Source: DAOUTW01 sp964523575 (GTDB taxonomy: Bacteria; Zixibacteria; MSB-5A5; GN15; JAAZOE01). From it: a stretch of DNA of 64,000 nt. The stretch's first letter is position 1, and the number at the start of each line of letters is the position of its first letter. Both the position numbers and the translations under genes were made by a program. The DNA lies in NCBI GenBank assembly GCA_964523575.1, contig CAZGAV010000010.1, positions 8,162 through 72,161 on the forward strand, given 5' to 3'. Of this stretch, positions 7,934 to 16,554 are shown in pieces. The notes under the pieces were generated by a model, which ran no database searches, was not told where the DNA came from, and saw only the letters and a program-made list of their open reading frames with translations.

Positions 7934-8255
7934 TCCATCAACGAATCCAACCTCCTCCGGGGGCAGAAGCCCCTTTTTGCAGGCGGGGATATTACGAATA
8001 ATTTTTAAGAAATATTCTCCGGGGGCCCTTTCAAACCTCTAACTAAATATCTGATAATAGAATAGAGGCAATAAGCCGAGGCCTCTCAATCAGCTTGAGG
8101 GGCGCCCGCGCACCCTTGAACCACCACCGGCCGGAGCGGCCGCCTAATAACGACGGAAACAAAATATTATTTCAACATCGACAAATTCGTTTGCGTATTT
8201 TGCTTTGTATGCATAATGTTTGGTTACAAAATGGTTTGATGACGGTGAGGCGTCC
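7934..8255. other. 322-bp non-coding stretch before the MarR gene
   Basis: It begins with the hairpin that ends the right GIY-YIG unit (7960-7978). The remainder holds a GC-rich CCGGCCGGAGCGGCCG segment near 8130 and an AT-rich part just before the MarR gene where its promoter should lie. I could not assign -35/-10 boxes with confidence. Confidence 0.5.
7960..7978 (+). terminator. terminator-like hairpin at the end of the right GIY-YIG unit
   Basis: GGGGC (7960-7964), loop AGAA, GCCCC (7969-7973), TTTTT. It has the same stem and loop type as the hairpin at 1036-1049. It is short but could terminate the nuclease transcript. Confidence 0.55.
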
Positions 8256-8717
8256 ATGAAGACTGAGACCCGTCGACAGGATATCGGCGAAATTGTCAAC
8301 TCCATCCGGTTGTTGCAGGGCGTGAGCCGCCGGCAGTCGGGTGAATTTGTCCGCAAATACCGGATTACCGGCCAGCAGCTCGGCGCCCTTCGCATCGTGG
8401 CCCTGTCGCCGGGTATTTCTCTGCGTCAACTCAGCGAACGTCTGTACCTGCACATCAGCACCGTCTCCGGCATCGTTGATCGCCTCGAGAAGAGAGGGTA
8501 TGCAGTGCGCGAGCGGAGTCTTGAGGATCGCCGGGTGGTGCACCTGAAAGTTACGGCGGCCGGAAGGAGGGTGATCCGGCGAACGCCGCTGGCCGGGATG
8601 GGGTTTCTGATTCATACCATCGATCAACTTCCGGACGGGCAATTGCGCGATATCCTGAAGGGATTAAGACCGCTACTGGACATGATGAAAATCAAAGGCG
8701 GACGCCGCCGCGATTAA
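8256..8717 (+). CDS. MarR-family transcriptional regulator of the efflux operon
   Basis: 153 residues from the ATG at 8256, preceded by GGTGAGG five bases upstream; an in-frame ATG at 8220 is possible but lacks a ribosome site. It has the winged helix typical of MarR: helices around ITGQQLGALRIVAL, recognition region SLRQLSERLYLHISTVSGIVDRLEKRGYA, wing RSLEDRRVVHLKVT, and C-terminal dimer helices. These regulators usually repress adjacent transport genes and are released by small phenolic or other ligands. The efflux genes follow immediately on the same strand, so it most likely controls them and itself. Confidence 0.9.
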   Translation: MKTETRRQDIGEIVNSIRLLQGVSRRQSGEFVRKYRITGQQLGALRIVALSPGISLRQLSERLYLHISTVSGIVDRLEKRGYAVRERSLEDRRVVHLKVTAAGRRVIRRTPLAGMGFLIHTIDQLPDGQLRDILKGLRPLLDMMKIKGGRRRD

Positions 8718-8736
8718 TGACAATGAAAAATGAAAG

Positions 8737-9714
8737 ATGACTGACAAAATGGCTGAAGAAAATAAAGGAGGGGAACGGCCAGCGATTCCGCCAACCGGGC
8801 GCCGCCGCAAAAAAAGATTCTTTATTCCGGCGCTGATATTATTGATTCTCGCCGCCGCGATATTCCTCTACTGGTACTACTTTCTCCGGGGCTATGTCGC
8901 CACCGATGACGCCGTGATCGACAGCGATCCCGTGACCATCAGTTCGAAAATCCTTGGCCGCATTGTGGCTTTGAACACCGATGAAGGCGATTCGGTGGAG
9001 GCTGGCGAACTCCTGGTGCAGCTTGACGATTCCGACCTTAAAGCCCGGGAGGCTCAGGCTGTGGCCGACCTCGACTATATCCAGCAAAACGTGCGCGTGG
9101 CGAGCATCGCTCTGGGACGCGCCCGTGATGATTTCGGTCGGGATTCCGTCCAATTTTCCGATCATGCGATTACCCGGGAGCAATTCGATCATACCCGAAG
9201 CGCCCTCGAAATGGCGCAGGCTCAGCAGGCCGTCGCGCTCAGTCATGTCAAGGCGTCGCAGGCGCAATTGGCGGTTATCGAGACGGAACTCGCCAACACC
9301 AGAATAAGCGCTTCCTCCTCCGGAGTCGTGGCCCGTAAATGGGTCGTTCCCGGCGATATCGTCCAGCCCGGCCAGCCGATTTTCACCATGTTCGACCTGA
9401 ACGACGTCTGGGTGACGGCGAATTTCGAAGAAACCAAATTGGCCTCGATCCATCCGGGCGACTCGGTTGAGATTTCGGTGGACGCCATTCCCGGCCGCAA
9501 ATTCGCCGGCATGGTCAAATTGATCGGCGCCGCGGCCGCCTCGCAGTTCGCGCTCATTCCGCCCAACAACGCCTCCGGCAACTTCACCAAAATCACCCAG
9601 CGGATACCGGTCAAGATCCTGTTCTCCGACCTCGACGGCAATGGTACCCTCGGGCAAGTGTCTTTGCTTCCGGGAATGTCGGTCGAAGTGAAAATAAGGC
9701 TCACGGAGAAGTAG
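8737..9714 (+). CDS. HlyD/EmrA-type membrane fusion protein
   Basis: 325 residues. Basic N-terminus, one membrane anchor (about 28-50), then a biotinyl/lipoyl-like half (VISSKILGRIVALNTDEGDSV pattern with a DSD/DD segment at 60-100). A helical hairpin follows at roughly 105-185, then the second lipoyl half and a beta-barrel (DVWVTANFEETKLASI). It bridges the inner-membrane MFS pump to TolC across the periplasm. The start could also be the ATG four codons on (8749). It lies 19 bases after the MarR gene and three bases before the MFS gene. Confidence 0.92.
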   Translation: MTDKMAEENKGGERPAIPPTGRRRKKRFFIPALILLILAAAIFLYWYYFLRGYVATDDAVIDSDPVTISSKILGRIVALNTDEGDSVEAGELLVQLDDSDLKAREAQAVADLDYIQQNVRVASIALGRARDDFGRDSVQFSDHAITREQFDHTRSALEMAQAQQAVALSHVKASQAQLAVIETELANTRISASSSGVVARKWVVPGDIVQPGQPIFTMFDLNDVWVTANFEETKLASIHPGDSVEISVDAIPGRKFAGMVKLIGAAAASQFALIPPNNASGNFTKITQRIPVKILFSDLDGNGTLGQVSLLPGMSVEVKIRLTEK

Positions 9715-9717
9715 GCC

Positions 9718-11355
9718 ATGACGACTCGCCGGTGGCGCGACATGCGCTCGAAATTGGTTCAGAACTACCCGCAACTGCGACCCGAACATCCGACGTATCG
9801 CTGGTTGGTGCTGGCGGGAGTCATGATTGCGACCTTTATGGCGGTGCTGGACGCCACCATCGTCAATGTCGCCCTGCCGAAACTGATGTCTTCGTTCGGG
9901 GTCTCGGTCGATCGCGTGGAATGGGTTCTCACGGCCTATTTGCTGGTGTTCAGTGTTATGTTGCCGACCTCCGGCTGGCTGGCCGACCACCTCGGATATA
10001 AATTGATATTCACGCTGGGGCTGTTGTTGTTCACGGTCAGTTCGTTCCTGTGCAGTCTGGCCTGGGATTTCAATATCCTGATACTTTTCAGGGTGCTTCA
10101 GGGGGCCGGTTCGGGTATCCTGATGCCGGTCGGGATGGCGATTATCACGCGCGAATTTCCACCCGAGAAGCGGGGCATCGCGCTGGCCTTCTGGTCGATG
10201 GCGGCGTCGGCCTCGGTTTCGCTGGGACCGACTATCGGCGGCTACCTGATCGACCGCTTTTCATGGCATACGATTTTCGACGTCAACGTCCCGGTCGGCA
10301 TTGTCGGGATGATCGCCGCCATGATCATTCTTCGGGAGCGTAAAGCCGCCGATTCCCATACCTTCGATCTGGTCGGCTTCATTTCGCTCACGGCTTTTCT
10401 GACATCGCTTCTGCTGGCCCTGGCCAACGGCAATTCGGCCTGGAACACCGGCGGCTGGACTTCCAATTATATTCTGACCTGTTTCGCTGTGTCGGCGGTG
10501 TCGCTGGTCGTCTTTTTGACCGCGGAGTTCACGGTGTCGCATCCGCTCATCGAGCTTAAACTCTTCAAAAATTTCAACTTCGGGGTATGCAATATCGTGT
10601 TGTTTCTGGTTGGCGTGGGGATGTTCGGCAGTACTTTTCTTCTGCCTATTTATCTCCAGGATTCACTCGGTTACACGCCTTTTCAGGCCGGTCTGGTCTT
10701 TCTGCCGGTCGGCCTTATGCAGGGTATCGTGGCCCCGCTGGCCGGTTGGTTCAGCGACCGTTTCACCCCCAAGATACCGTCGATTCTCGGCCTTCTTTTG
10801 ATGGTTGTTACCTTCTACCAATATTCAACGCTGTCATTGTTTTCCGGGAAAGAGGATATAACCTTTCCGCTCATCCTGCGCGGCGTCGCCATCGGGGCCT
10901 TGTTCGCGCCGCTGATGACCATGGCTATCTCGGAAATATCGCATCAGAAGATGGCTCAAGCCTCCGGTTTGCTGAATGTCGTTCGGCAGATCGGCGGAAG
11001 TTTCGGAGTGGCGGTGTTTGGGACGATTCTCGCGCGGCGGACCATATATCATGCGGCGACGTATGGCGAGCAGGCCAGTGCCTATTCCGACAGCTTCCAG
11101 CAGACGGCCATGAAATTGCAGTCATGGGCGATGCATGCCGCCGGAAGTACGGCGGCTAAAGCTATGGCGCAGGCCAAGGCGATGATCGGGAGCTTTATCG
11201 GAACGCAGGCGTTTATCCGGGCGGTTGACGACGTGTTTCTCCTGGCCGCCGTGGTTCTCCTGATAGGATTGGTTCCGCTTCTTCTGACTCGGACACGCCA
11301 TGCCGCCGCCCGCCCTCGCCCCGGAAAGAAACCCGTTCCGGCGCAAGTCGAATAG
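9718..11355 (+). CDS. DHA2-family MFS drug exporter (EmrB/QacA type)
   Basis: 545 residues with about 14 hydrophobic segments, the length of 14-TM drug:H+ antiporters. Motif D1 is seen as AVLDATIVNVALPKL, motif A as GWLADHLGYKL, and the antiporter motif C region as GPTIGGYLIDRFSW. It is the inner-membrane pump of a tripartite exporter with the preceding EmrA-like adaptor and the following TolC-like channel. Substrates are probably hydrophobic drugs or toxic organics. The C-terminal tail is Arg/Pro rich. The start ATG follows the adaptor stop by three bases, implying translational coupling. Confidence 0.92.
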   Translation: MTTRRWRDMRSKLVQNYPQLRPEHPTYRWLVLAGVMIATFMAVLDATIVNVALPKLMSSFGVSVDRVEWVLTAYLLVFSVMLPTSGWLADHLGYKLIFTLGLLLFTVSSFLCSLAWDFNILILFRVLQGAGSGILMPVGMAIITREFPPEKRGIALAFWSMAASASVSLGPTIGGYLIDRFSWHTIFDVNVPVGIVGMIAAMIILRERKAADSHTFDLVGFISLTAFLTSLLLALANGNSAWNTGGWTSNYILTCFAVSAVSLVVFLTAEFTVSHPLIELKLFKNFNFGVCNIVLFLVGVGMFGSTFLLPIYLQDSLGYTPFQAGLVFLPVGLMQGIVAPLAGWFSDRFTPKIPSILGLLLMVVTFYQYSTLSLFSGKEDITFPLILRGVAIGALFAPLMTMAISEISHQKMAQASGLLNVVRQIGGSFGVAVFGTILARRTIYHAATYGEQASAYSDSFQQTAMKLQSWAMHAAGSTAAKAMAQAKAMIGSFIGTQAFIRAVDDVFLLAAVVLLIGLVPLLLTRTRHAAARPRPGKKPVPAQVE

Positions 11356-11365
11356 GATACCGGAT

Positions 11366-12676
11366 ATGAGAATATCTACAGTTATAGCGGCTTTGATAAC
11401 CTGGGGTTGTATGGTCGGTGCAGCCCTCGCTCAGGTCGAATTTTCCGACTCGATCACCGTCGAGCAGGCGATCAAGATGACGCTTGAAAATCACCCGGCG
11501 GTTCGAAAGGCGGAATATGGCATGACCGCCTCGGCGGCACGGGTTGAAGTTAATCGTAGCGCCCGTTACCCGGATATCTCGGTCAAAGGCGATTACACCC
11601 GGATCGGGCCGGTACCGTCTTTCTCGCTCCCCGGACAGGGCCCCTTGGAACTGGCGCCCTATGATAATTTCGATTTTCATCTGGGTTTGCGGCAGACGCT
11701 GTATGATTTCGGCCGGACCGACGAGGCCGTAAATCTGGCCGAAACTTCGCGTCAGACGGCGGCGGACAATATCGATCTGGTCAAATTCGACCTCGCCTAC
11801 CAGACCGTTGGCGTCTTTACTAATATTCTGATCCTGCACCAACGATTTGCCGTCCTCGATGAACAACTCCAAACGCTCCGGCAACATCTGGAGATGAGCG
11901 TCAAGCGGATGGAGGTCGGAACCGCGACCGATTTCGATACCCTGACGATTCAGGTCCGCATCGCCGTCGTCGAAAGCGACAGCATCGACGCCGCACATGC
12001 TCTGGAAAGCCGGGAAATCATGCTCCGGCAGTTGACTGGCCTGCCGCCGGAAACGCCAATCAACCTGCGCGGCTCATTCGCGTCCGATAAAGTGGCGCTT
12101 GATGCCGACTCGCTGATGGCGGCCGCGGAAAAACAGCGGCCGGAACTGCTTCTCTCCCATGACCTCGAATCCGGCGCCACTGCCCAATCGCGACTGGCCG
12201 CCCTGGGCGACAAACCGTCTCTGGATTTGAATCTCGTCACCGGATTTAAGAATGGGTATGAGCCCAACCTGAATACATGGCGAGGAAATTATGCGGCCGG
12301 ACTCGAATTGAAAATCCCCGTGTTCAACGGCCGCAAAACCAAACATCAAACCGCCGAGGCTGAGGCCGGACTCAATTCGGCCCGGGCGCATACGGCCGAT
12401 CTCGAACGGCAGATTCATGCAGAGATTCTTCAGGCTTTAGCGGGCGTCAATTCCAATCTGAAAAAGATTTCCAGCACCGAAACGCAGGTGCGTCAGGCCG
12501 AAAAGGCGGTGTCGATGGCCCGTGTGCGCTATGCCGCCGGTGTGACAACCAACCTGGACCTGCTCGACGCCGAGACGACGCTTTCAGAAGCGAAACTGAT
12601 CCGCTTGCGGGCCTTCTACGATTACACAGCCAGCTTGAATGCGCTCGATCGGGCCACCGGCAGAAAGGTGTGGTAG
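11366..12676 (+). CDS. TolC-family outer-membrane efflux channel
   Basis: 436 residues from the ATG at 11366. This start gives a clean signal peptide (MRISTVIAALITWG...ALA|Q); longer in-frame starts reach back into the MFS gene. Two repeats of the OEP family are present: SITVEQAIKMTLENHPAVRKAE near the start, long alternating helices, and the second-repeat region VSMARVRYAAGVTTNLDLLDAETTLSEA near the end. It forms the trimeric duct that completes the pump. The operon MarR-EmrA-EmrB-TolC therefore appears self-sufficient. Confidence 0.92.
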   Translation: MRISTVIAALITWGCMVGAALAQVEFSDSITVEQAIKMTLENHPAVRKAEYGMTASAARVEVNRSARYPDISVKGDYTRIGPVPSFSLPGQGPLELAPYDNFDFHLGLRQTLYDFGRTDEAVNLAETSRQTAADNIDLVKFDLAYQTVGVFTNILILHQRFAVLDEQLQTLRQHLEMSVKRMEVGTATDFDTLTIQVRIAVVESDSIDAAHALESREIMLRQLTGLPPETPINLRGSFASDKVALDADSLMAAAEKQRPELLLSHDLESGATAQSRLAALGDKPSLDLNLVTGFKNGYEPNLNTWRGNYAAGLELKIPVFNGRKTKHQTAEAEAGLNSARAHTADLERQIHAEILQALAGVNSNLKKISSTETQVRQAEKAVSMARVRYAAGVTTNLDLLDAETTLSEAKLIRLRAFYDYTASLNALDRATGRKVW

Positions 12677-12923
12677 TGAATAAAAAGCCTATAGTACAGG
12701 GCTCAGGTCACGGGGGAGAGCGCCGACAGTATAAAACATTACCTCCGTAAAAAATAAAAAATGGTTGCCAAGGGCCATATTCTGGCTTAGTATGATTAGA
12801 TAGCTTGTCTGTTTTAGCCGAAGACTGACGGAATTGGGCGTACAATAGACGCCCGGCGGAATCTATTTAACTTCCCGACGTTAGGCGGGCGCAGTCTACT
12901 GGCAACAGAGGACGGAGAGAGCG

Positions 12924-14483
12924 ATGGCGAAGCAGGTAGACGATTCGGAGGATCCGGAGGGTCTCCGGACCATGCGATTCACCGAAGAGCAGGCGCGAAG
13001 CGCGCAGGATGCTCTTACTCATCGACCAAGGATCAGCATCAGACTCCGTATCGCCGCCGGTTTTCTTGTCACCTTCGTTTTTACCTGCTGTGTCACCATC
13101 GCGGCCATGGTCTTCATCTCCAATATCGCCAGCCGCCAGCAACTTCTGGAACGGGCCGGGAATTATGAATTCGAAATCCAGCAGGCCCGCCGGTTCGAAA
13201 AAAACTGGTTTCTCTACGGCACCAACCTGTACGATGCCCTGAACAATACCCAGAACGCCGAAAACCTGCTGAATAATTCCCAGGATGAGATGGAGAAAAT
13301 CATGGGCGGCCGGGCCTATGAGAGGATGAAGAATAATCTCGTTCGATATCGGGAAACGCTTGAGAAGCTGGGCGCTCTGCCCCAGCCGGGTGATTCCACT
13401 TCCCAGAGTCAACGTCTGACGCTGGAGTCGGAATTACGCCATTTCGGCGCCGAAATCGTCACCGAGGCGTCGAATGTCGTCGATCAGGAACGGCTTCGTA
13501 TCCATACATGGCTGCGGACGTCGATGGTCATCGCCGTGGCGGCGCTGGTGGTTATTCTCATTTTCGTGGCCGTCATCGCCTCATTCATTGCGCGCCAGAT
13601 CATCCGGCCTTTCGGGCGTTTTGAAACCTACACGCGCCGTATCGCCGCCGGCGACTTCTCCCTGATTACACCCGCCCGCAAATATCGAGATGAATTTACC
13701 AATCTCGCCATCGCCCTCAATCATATGTTGCTGGAAGTCAAAAACCGGGAGGATCAGCTTATCCAGTCGCGGAAGATGGCCGCTATCGGCAACCTGACGG
13801 CGGGCATCGCCCATGAGCTGAACAATCCCCTGAATAATATCAGTATCACGACCGAGGCTTTGATCGACGAATTCGATGACTGGAATCGTGAAGAGAAACT
13901 GAAAATGCTCAACACGATCGCCTCACAGGTGGAGCGTTCCGGCGCCATCGTCGCCAACCTGCTCGATTTCACCCGGCGGGACGAGTCCTCGTTCGAGGAG
14001 ATTTCCATCAACGACGTCCTCAACCGGACAGTGAAGCTGATGGCCAATGAAATCAGTTTGAACAATATCCGCCTCGATCTCGATCTGGGGTCCAATCTGC
14101 CGCGGATGATGGGGAACGTCCACAACCTCCAGCAGGTATTTCTCAATCTGTTTCTCAATGCAATCCAGGCGATGCCCGACGGCGGCGTGCTGTCGGTGAA
14201 AAGCCATGTGGAAAGCGGATCGCTCCGGGTGGACGTCGGCGATACCGGAGTCGGTATCCCGGCCGAAAATCTGGATAAGATATTCGATCCGTTTTTCACG
14301 ACCAAGGAAATCGGCACGGGCACCGGCCTGGGCCTGTCGGTGAGCTACGGGATAATCGAGAAGCATCACGGCCGGGTCACGGTGAAAAGCGAAGTCGGCC
14401 ACGGAACCGTGTTTTCAATCATACTGCCGTTATCCGGCGCCATGAGCGGAGTCAATGAACATTTGACCGACAGGTCGATATGA
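12924..14483 (+). CDS. membrane sensor histidine kinase with HAMP domain
   Basis: 519 residues, start preceded by GGACGGAGAG. Two transmembrane helices (about 42-68 and 199-222) bracket a helical periplasmic sensor of ~130 residues, resembling four-helix-bundle sensors. HAMP follows (~222-275), then HisKA with H297 in IAHELNNPLNNI and HATPase boxes (GNVHNLQQVFLNLFLNAIQ; GDTGVGIP; TGTGLGLSVSYGI). The HELNNPL type H-box is that of NtrB-like kinases. Three receiver-only proteins in the same cluster (14509, 14952, 18298) are its likely partners; none has a DNA-binding domain. Confidence 0.93.
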   Translation: MAKQVDDSEDPEGLRTMRFTEEQARSAQDALTHRPRISIRLRIAAGFLVTFVFTCCVTIAAMVFISNIASRQQLLERAGNYEFEIQQARRFEKNWFLYGTNLYDALNNTQNAENLLNNSQDEMEKIMGGRAYERMKNNLVRYRETLEKLGALPQPGDSTSQSQRLTLESELRHFGAEIVTEASNVVDQERLRIHTWLRTSMVIAVAALVVILIFVAVIASFIARQIIRPFGRFETYTRRIAAGDFSLITPARKYRDEFTNLAIALNHMLLEVKNREDQLIQSRKMAAIGNLTAGIAHELNNPLNNISITTEALIDEFDDWNREEKLKMLNTIASQVERSGAIVANLLDFTRRDESSFEEISINDVLNRTVKLMANEISLNNIRLDLDLGSNLPRMMGNVHNLQQVFLNLFLNAIQAMPDGGVLSVKSHVESGSLRVDVGDTGVGIPAENLDKIFDPFFTTKEIGTGTGLGLSVSYGIIEKHHGRVTVKSEVGHGTVFSIILPLSGAMSGVNEHLTDRSI

Positions 14484-14508
14484 CCGGCAATGCGAAAAGG
14501 AGAAAGGT

Positions 14509-14889
14509 ATGAGCAAGGCGGTTGAGGTTATGGTTCTGGACGATGAACCGATTGTCTGTGAACGACTGCAGGAGTATTTGGAAAAGAAGGGAATGTCGGT
14601 GGAAACCTTCACCGAATCGCCCAAGGCCCTCGACCGGCTCAAGGAAAAAACCTTCGATGTCATTGTCACCGATATCAGGATGGCCGGGCCGAGCGGGATC
14701 GATGTCCTCGTCGCCGTAAAAAACGAGGCTTATCCATCGGAGGTCATTCTGATCACCGGATACGGTTCCTTTGAGACCTTTCGCGCGGCCGAAGCGGTCG
14801 GCGCCTTCGATTATATAAACAAGCCGTTCAAGGTGGAAGAGGTTTACAAGAAGGTAACGAAAGCGGCGTCGAAGGCCCGCAAGCATTAA
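14509..14889 (+). CDS. single-domain response regulator 1
   Basis: 126 residues, one receiver domain only. Acidic pair D11/D12, phosphoacceptor D55 in VTDIRMAG, switch threonine in LITGYGSFET, and lysine in INKPFK. It has no output domain, so it should act by protein contact, as CheY or Spo0F do. It starts 25 bases after the kinase with AGGAGAAAGGT upstream, so it is in the same transcript. Confidence 0.93.
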   Translation: MSKAVEVMVLDDEPIVCERLQEYLEKKGMSVETFTESPKALDRLKEKTFDVIVTDIRMAGPSGIDVLVAVKNEAYPSEVILITGYGSFETFRAAEAVGAFDYINKPFKVEEVYKKVTKAASKARKH

Positions 14890-14951
14890 ACATAGCCGGG
14901 TGATCCTACGGTAATGCAACCGGCGGCGATGCGGTAATATGAGTCGTATGG

Positions 14952-15347
14952 ATGATGAAGATGAATAAAAAGACAAGAATTCTGGTGCTGGACGACGAAG
15001 CCATCGTCGGTGAACGCCTCAAGGCCTCGCTGGAGCGGGCCGGATTCGCCGTCGATGCTTTCGCCTCAAGCCATGAGGCCATCGAGAGCCTGCGCGAGGA
15101 ACATTATGATATCCTGGTAACCGATCTCAAGATGAGCGGCCCCGATGGTATGGAGGTATTGAGGGAGGCGCGGCAATCGAATCCGGGCATCAAGGCGGTC
15201 GTTATCACCGGCTTCGCCACCTCCGAAACCGCCAGGGAAGCGATGCAAAGCGGGGCCGTGTCGTTTATCGCCAAGCCGTTCAAGATCAGTGAATTGAAAA
15301 GCCTTTTAAGCGAACTTGCGAGACCGAAAGATGATGCCGGAGAATAA
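14952..15347 (+). CDS. single-domain response regulator 2
   Basis: 131 residues, receiver only. Acidic D14/D15, phosphoacceptor D58 in VTDLKMSGPDG, VITGFATSET, and IAKPFKISELK. It is closely similar to the receivers at 14509 and 18298; the IAKPFKIS end is shared with the third one, suggesting duplication within the cluster. The ATG at 14961 is an alternative start. Confidence 0.92.
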   Translation: MMKMNKKTRILVLDDEAIVGERLKASLERAGFAVDAFASSHEAIESLREEHYDILVTDLKMSGPDGMEVLREARQSNPGIKAVVITGFATSETAREAMQSGAVSFIAKPFKISELKSLLSELARPKDDAGE

Positions 15348-15359
15348 TGGCAATAATAT

Positions 15360-15388
15360 CCGGGACTGTAAAATATCAGAAGTCCCGG
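15360..15388 (+). promoter_or_regulatory. inverted repeat between receiver 2 and the first exporter
   Basis: CCGGGACT (15360-15367) pairs with AGTCCCGG (15381-15388) around a 13-base loop. There is no T-run, so complete termination is unlikely. It could be an mRNA-processing or attenuation site within the operon, or an operator. Confidence 0.4.
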
Positions 15389-15444
15389 CGCACAGGGAAA
15401 CGACAACTTTGGATCATGACAATTATTGGGAGTGAGTAAGACGA

Positions 15445-16377
15445 ATGCCTGACTTATATATCTATCTGCCGGTCGCCAATGTCAGCGTTCATATCCTGGT
15501 GCTTCTCGGCCTCGGCCTGATAGTCGGCTTTCTCTCCGGGTTATTCGGGGTGGGAGGCGGCTTTCTGCTGACGCCGCTATTGATGATGATCGGGATTCCG
15601 CCGACTGTCGCCGCCGCCTCGGACGCCAACCAGATCGTGGCCGCTTCCACCTCGGGCACGCTGGCCCACTGGCGGCTGGGCAACGTCGATTTCAAGATGG
15701 GACTGCTGCTGGTGATAGGGGGGATTATCGGCGGGACGCTGGGCGTCCAGCTCATCAAAATTCTCCGGGCGGCCGGTAATGCCGACTTCGTCATCAAAAT
15801 CACCTATGTGATCATGCTCGGCGTTATCGGGACTTACATGTTTCAGGAAAGCCTCAGAAACCTGCGGCCGCGACCGCTCCAAAGCCCCAGAGAGAAAGTG
15901 CGCAAGAAATCATGGTTCGCCGGCTGTTGCGAAGCCCTGCCGCTGGAAGTCCAATTCGAAAAATCAGGCATCAGCCTGTCGGTTTTTATGCCCTTGATTC
16001 TGGGGACGCTGGTCGGTGTGCTTTCGGCCCTGATGGGCGTTGGCGGCGGGTTTATCATGGTTCCGGTGATGGTGTACATGTTGCGTATGCCGATGCATGT
16101 CGTCGTCGGGACAAGCCTCTTTCAGGTATTATTCACCTGCATCAACGTCACCTTCATGCAGTCGTATTACAATCATACGGTTGATCTCGTGCTGGCTATA
16201 TTCCTGCTCGTCGGATCCACGACCGGGGCTCAGTTCGGGGCGCGGATCAGCAGCCGCCTCAAGGCCGACCAATTGAAAATTATTCTGGCGTCGATCGTCC
16301 TTCTGGTCATGATCAAAATGGCGGTCGGACTGATATTGCCCCCGAGCACTTTACTATCCTATCAGGGAGGTCATTGA
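15445..16377 (+). CDS. TauE/SafE (TSUP) family anion exporter 1
   Basis: 310 residues with about eight hydrophobic helices in two repeats, each opening with the family glycine motif: SGLFGVGGGFLLTPLLMMIG near residue 35 and SALMGVGGGFIMVPVMVYML near 195. TSUP proteins move sulfite, sulfonates, sulfoacetate or other organosulfur anions across the inner membrane. The central loop between halves (RPRPLQSPREKVRKKSWF) is basic and cytoplasmic. It is the upstream member of a tandem pair. Confidence 0.92.
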   Translation: MPDLYIYLPVANVSVHILVLLGLGLIVGFLSGLFGVGGGFLLTPLLMMIGIPPTVAAASDANQIVAASTSGTLAHWRLGNVDFKMGLLLVIGGIIGGTLGVQLIKILRAAGNADFVIKITYVIMLGVIGTYMFQESLRNLRPRPLQSPREKVRKKSWFAGCCEALPLEVQFEKSGISLSVFMPLILGTLVGVLSALMGVGGGFIMVPVMVYMLRMPMHVVVGTSLFQVLFTCINVTFMQSYYNHTVDLVLAIFLLVGSTTGAQFGARISSRLKADQLKIILASIVLLVMIKMAVGLILPPSTLLSYQGGH

Positions 16378-16554
16378 TGATCCGGCAGGTGCCGTCGATC
16401 CGAACCGGTAGATTTAGACGCCAGGCAGCCTTTACGCCGCTCAGGGACTTCCGGGAAACGGGAAGATTCCCGATCGTCTCGGCCGGGGCATGGATAATTG
16501 CCCGGCGCGACGGACTTTTTTATTATTCAACCATTGGGAGCCGATGATCAAGCC

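Larger units (their letters stand above)
7607..7978 (+). mobile_element. candidate GIY-YIG mobile unit, right copy
   Basis: Starts with GACCCTGAGCTTTAGCGA (7607-7624, exact match to 1343-1360), continues with the nuclease gene, CGAATCCAACCTCCTCC and a GGGGC-agaa-GCCCC hairpin with five Ts. Its left edge abuts the truncated transposase HTH. Same orientation as the left copy, about 6.3 kb away, so the two could act as ends of a composite unit. Confidence 0.5.

Noticed and set aside
8839..9990. 383-residue open frame on the minus strand
   Set aside because: Shadow of the HlyD and MFS genes; rich in Arg/His/Gln as expected of antisense frames in this GC range.
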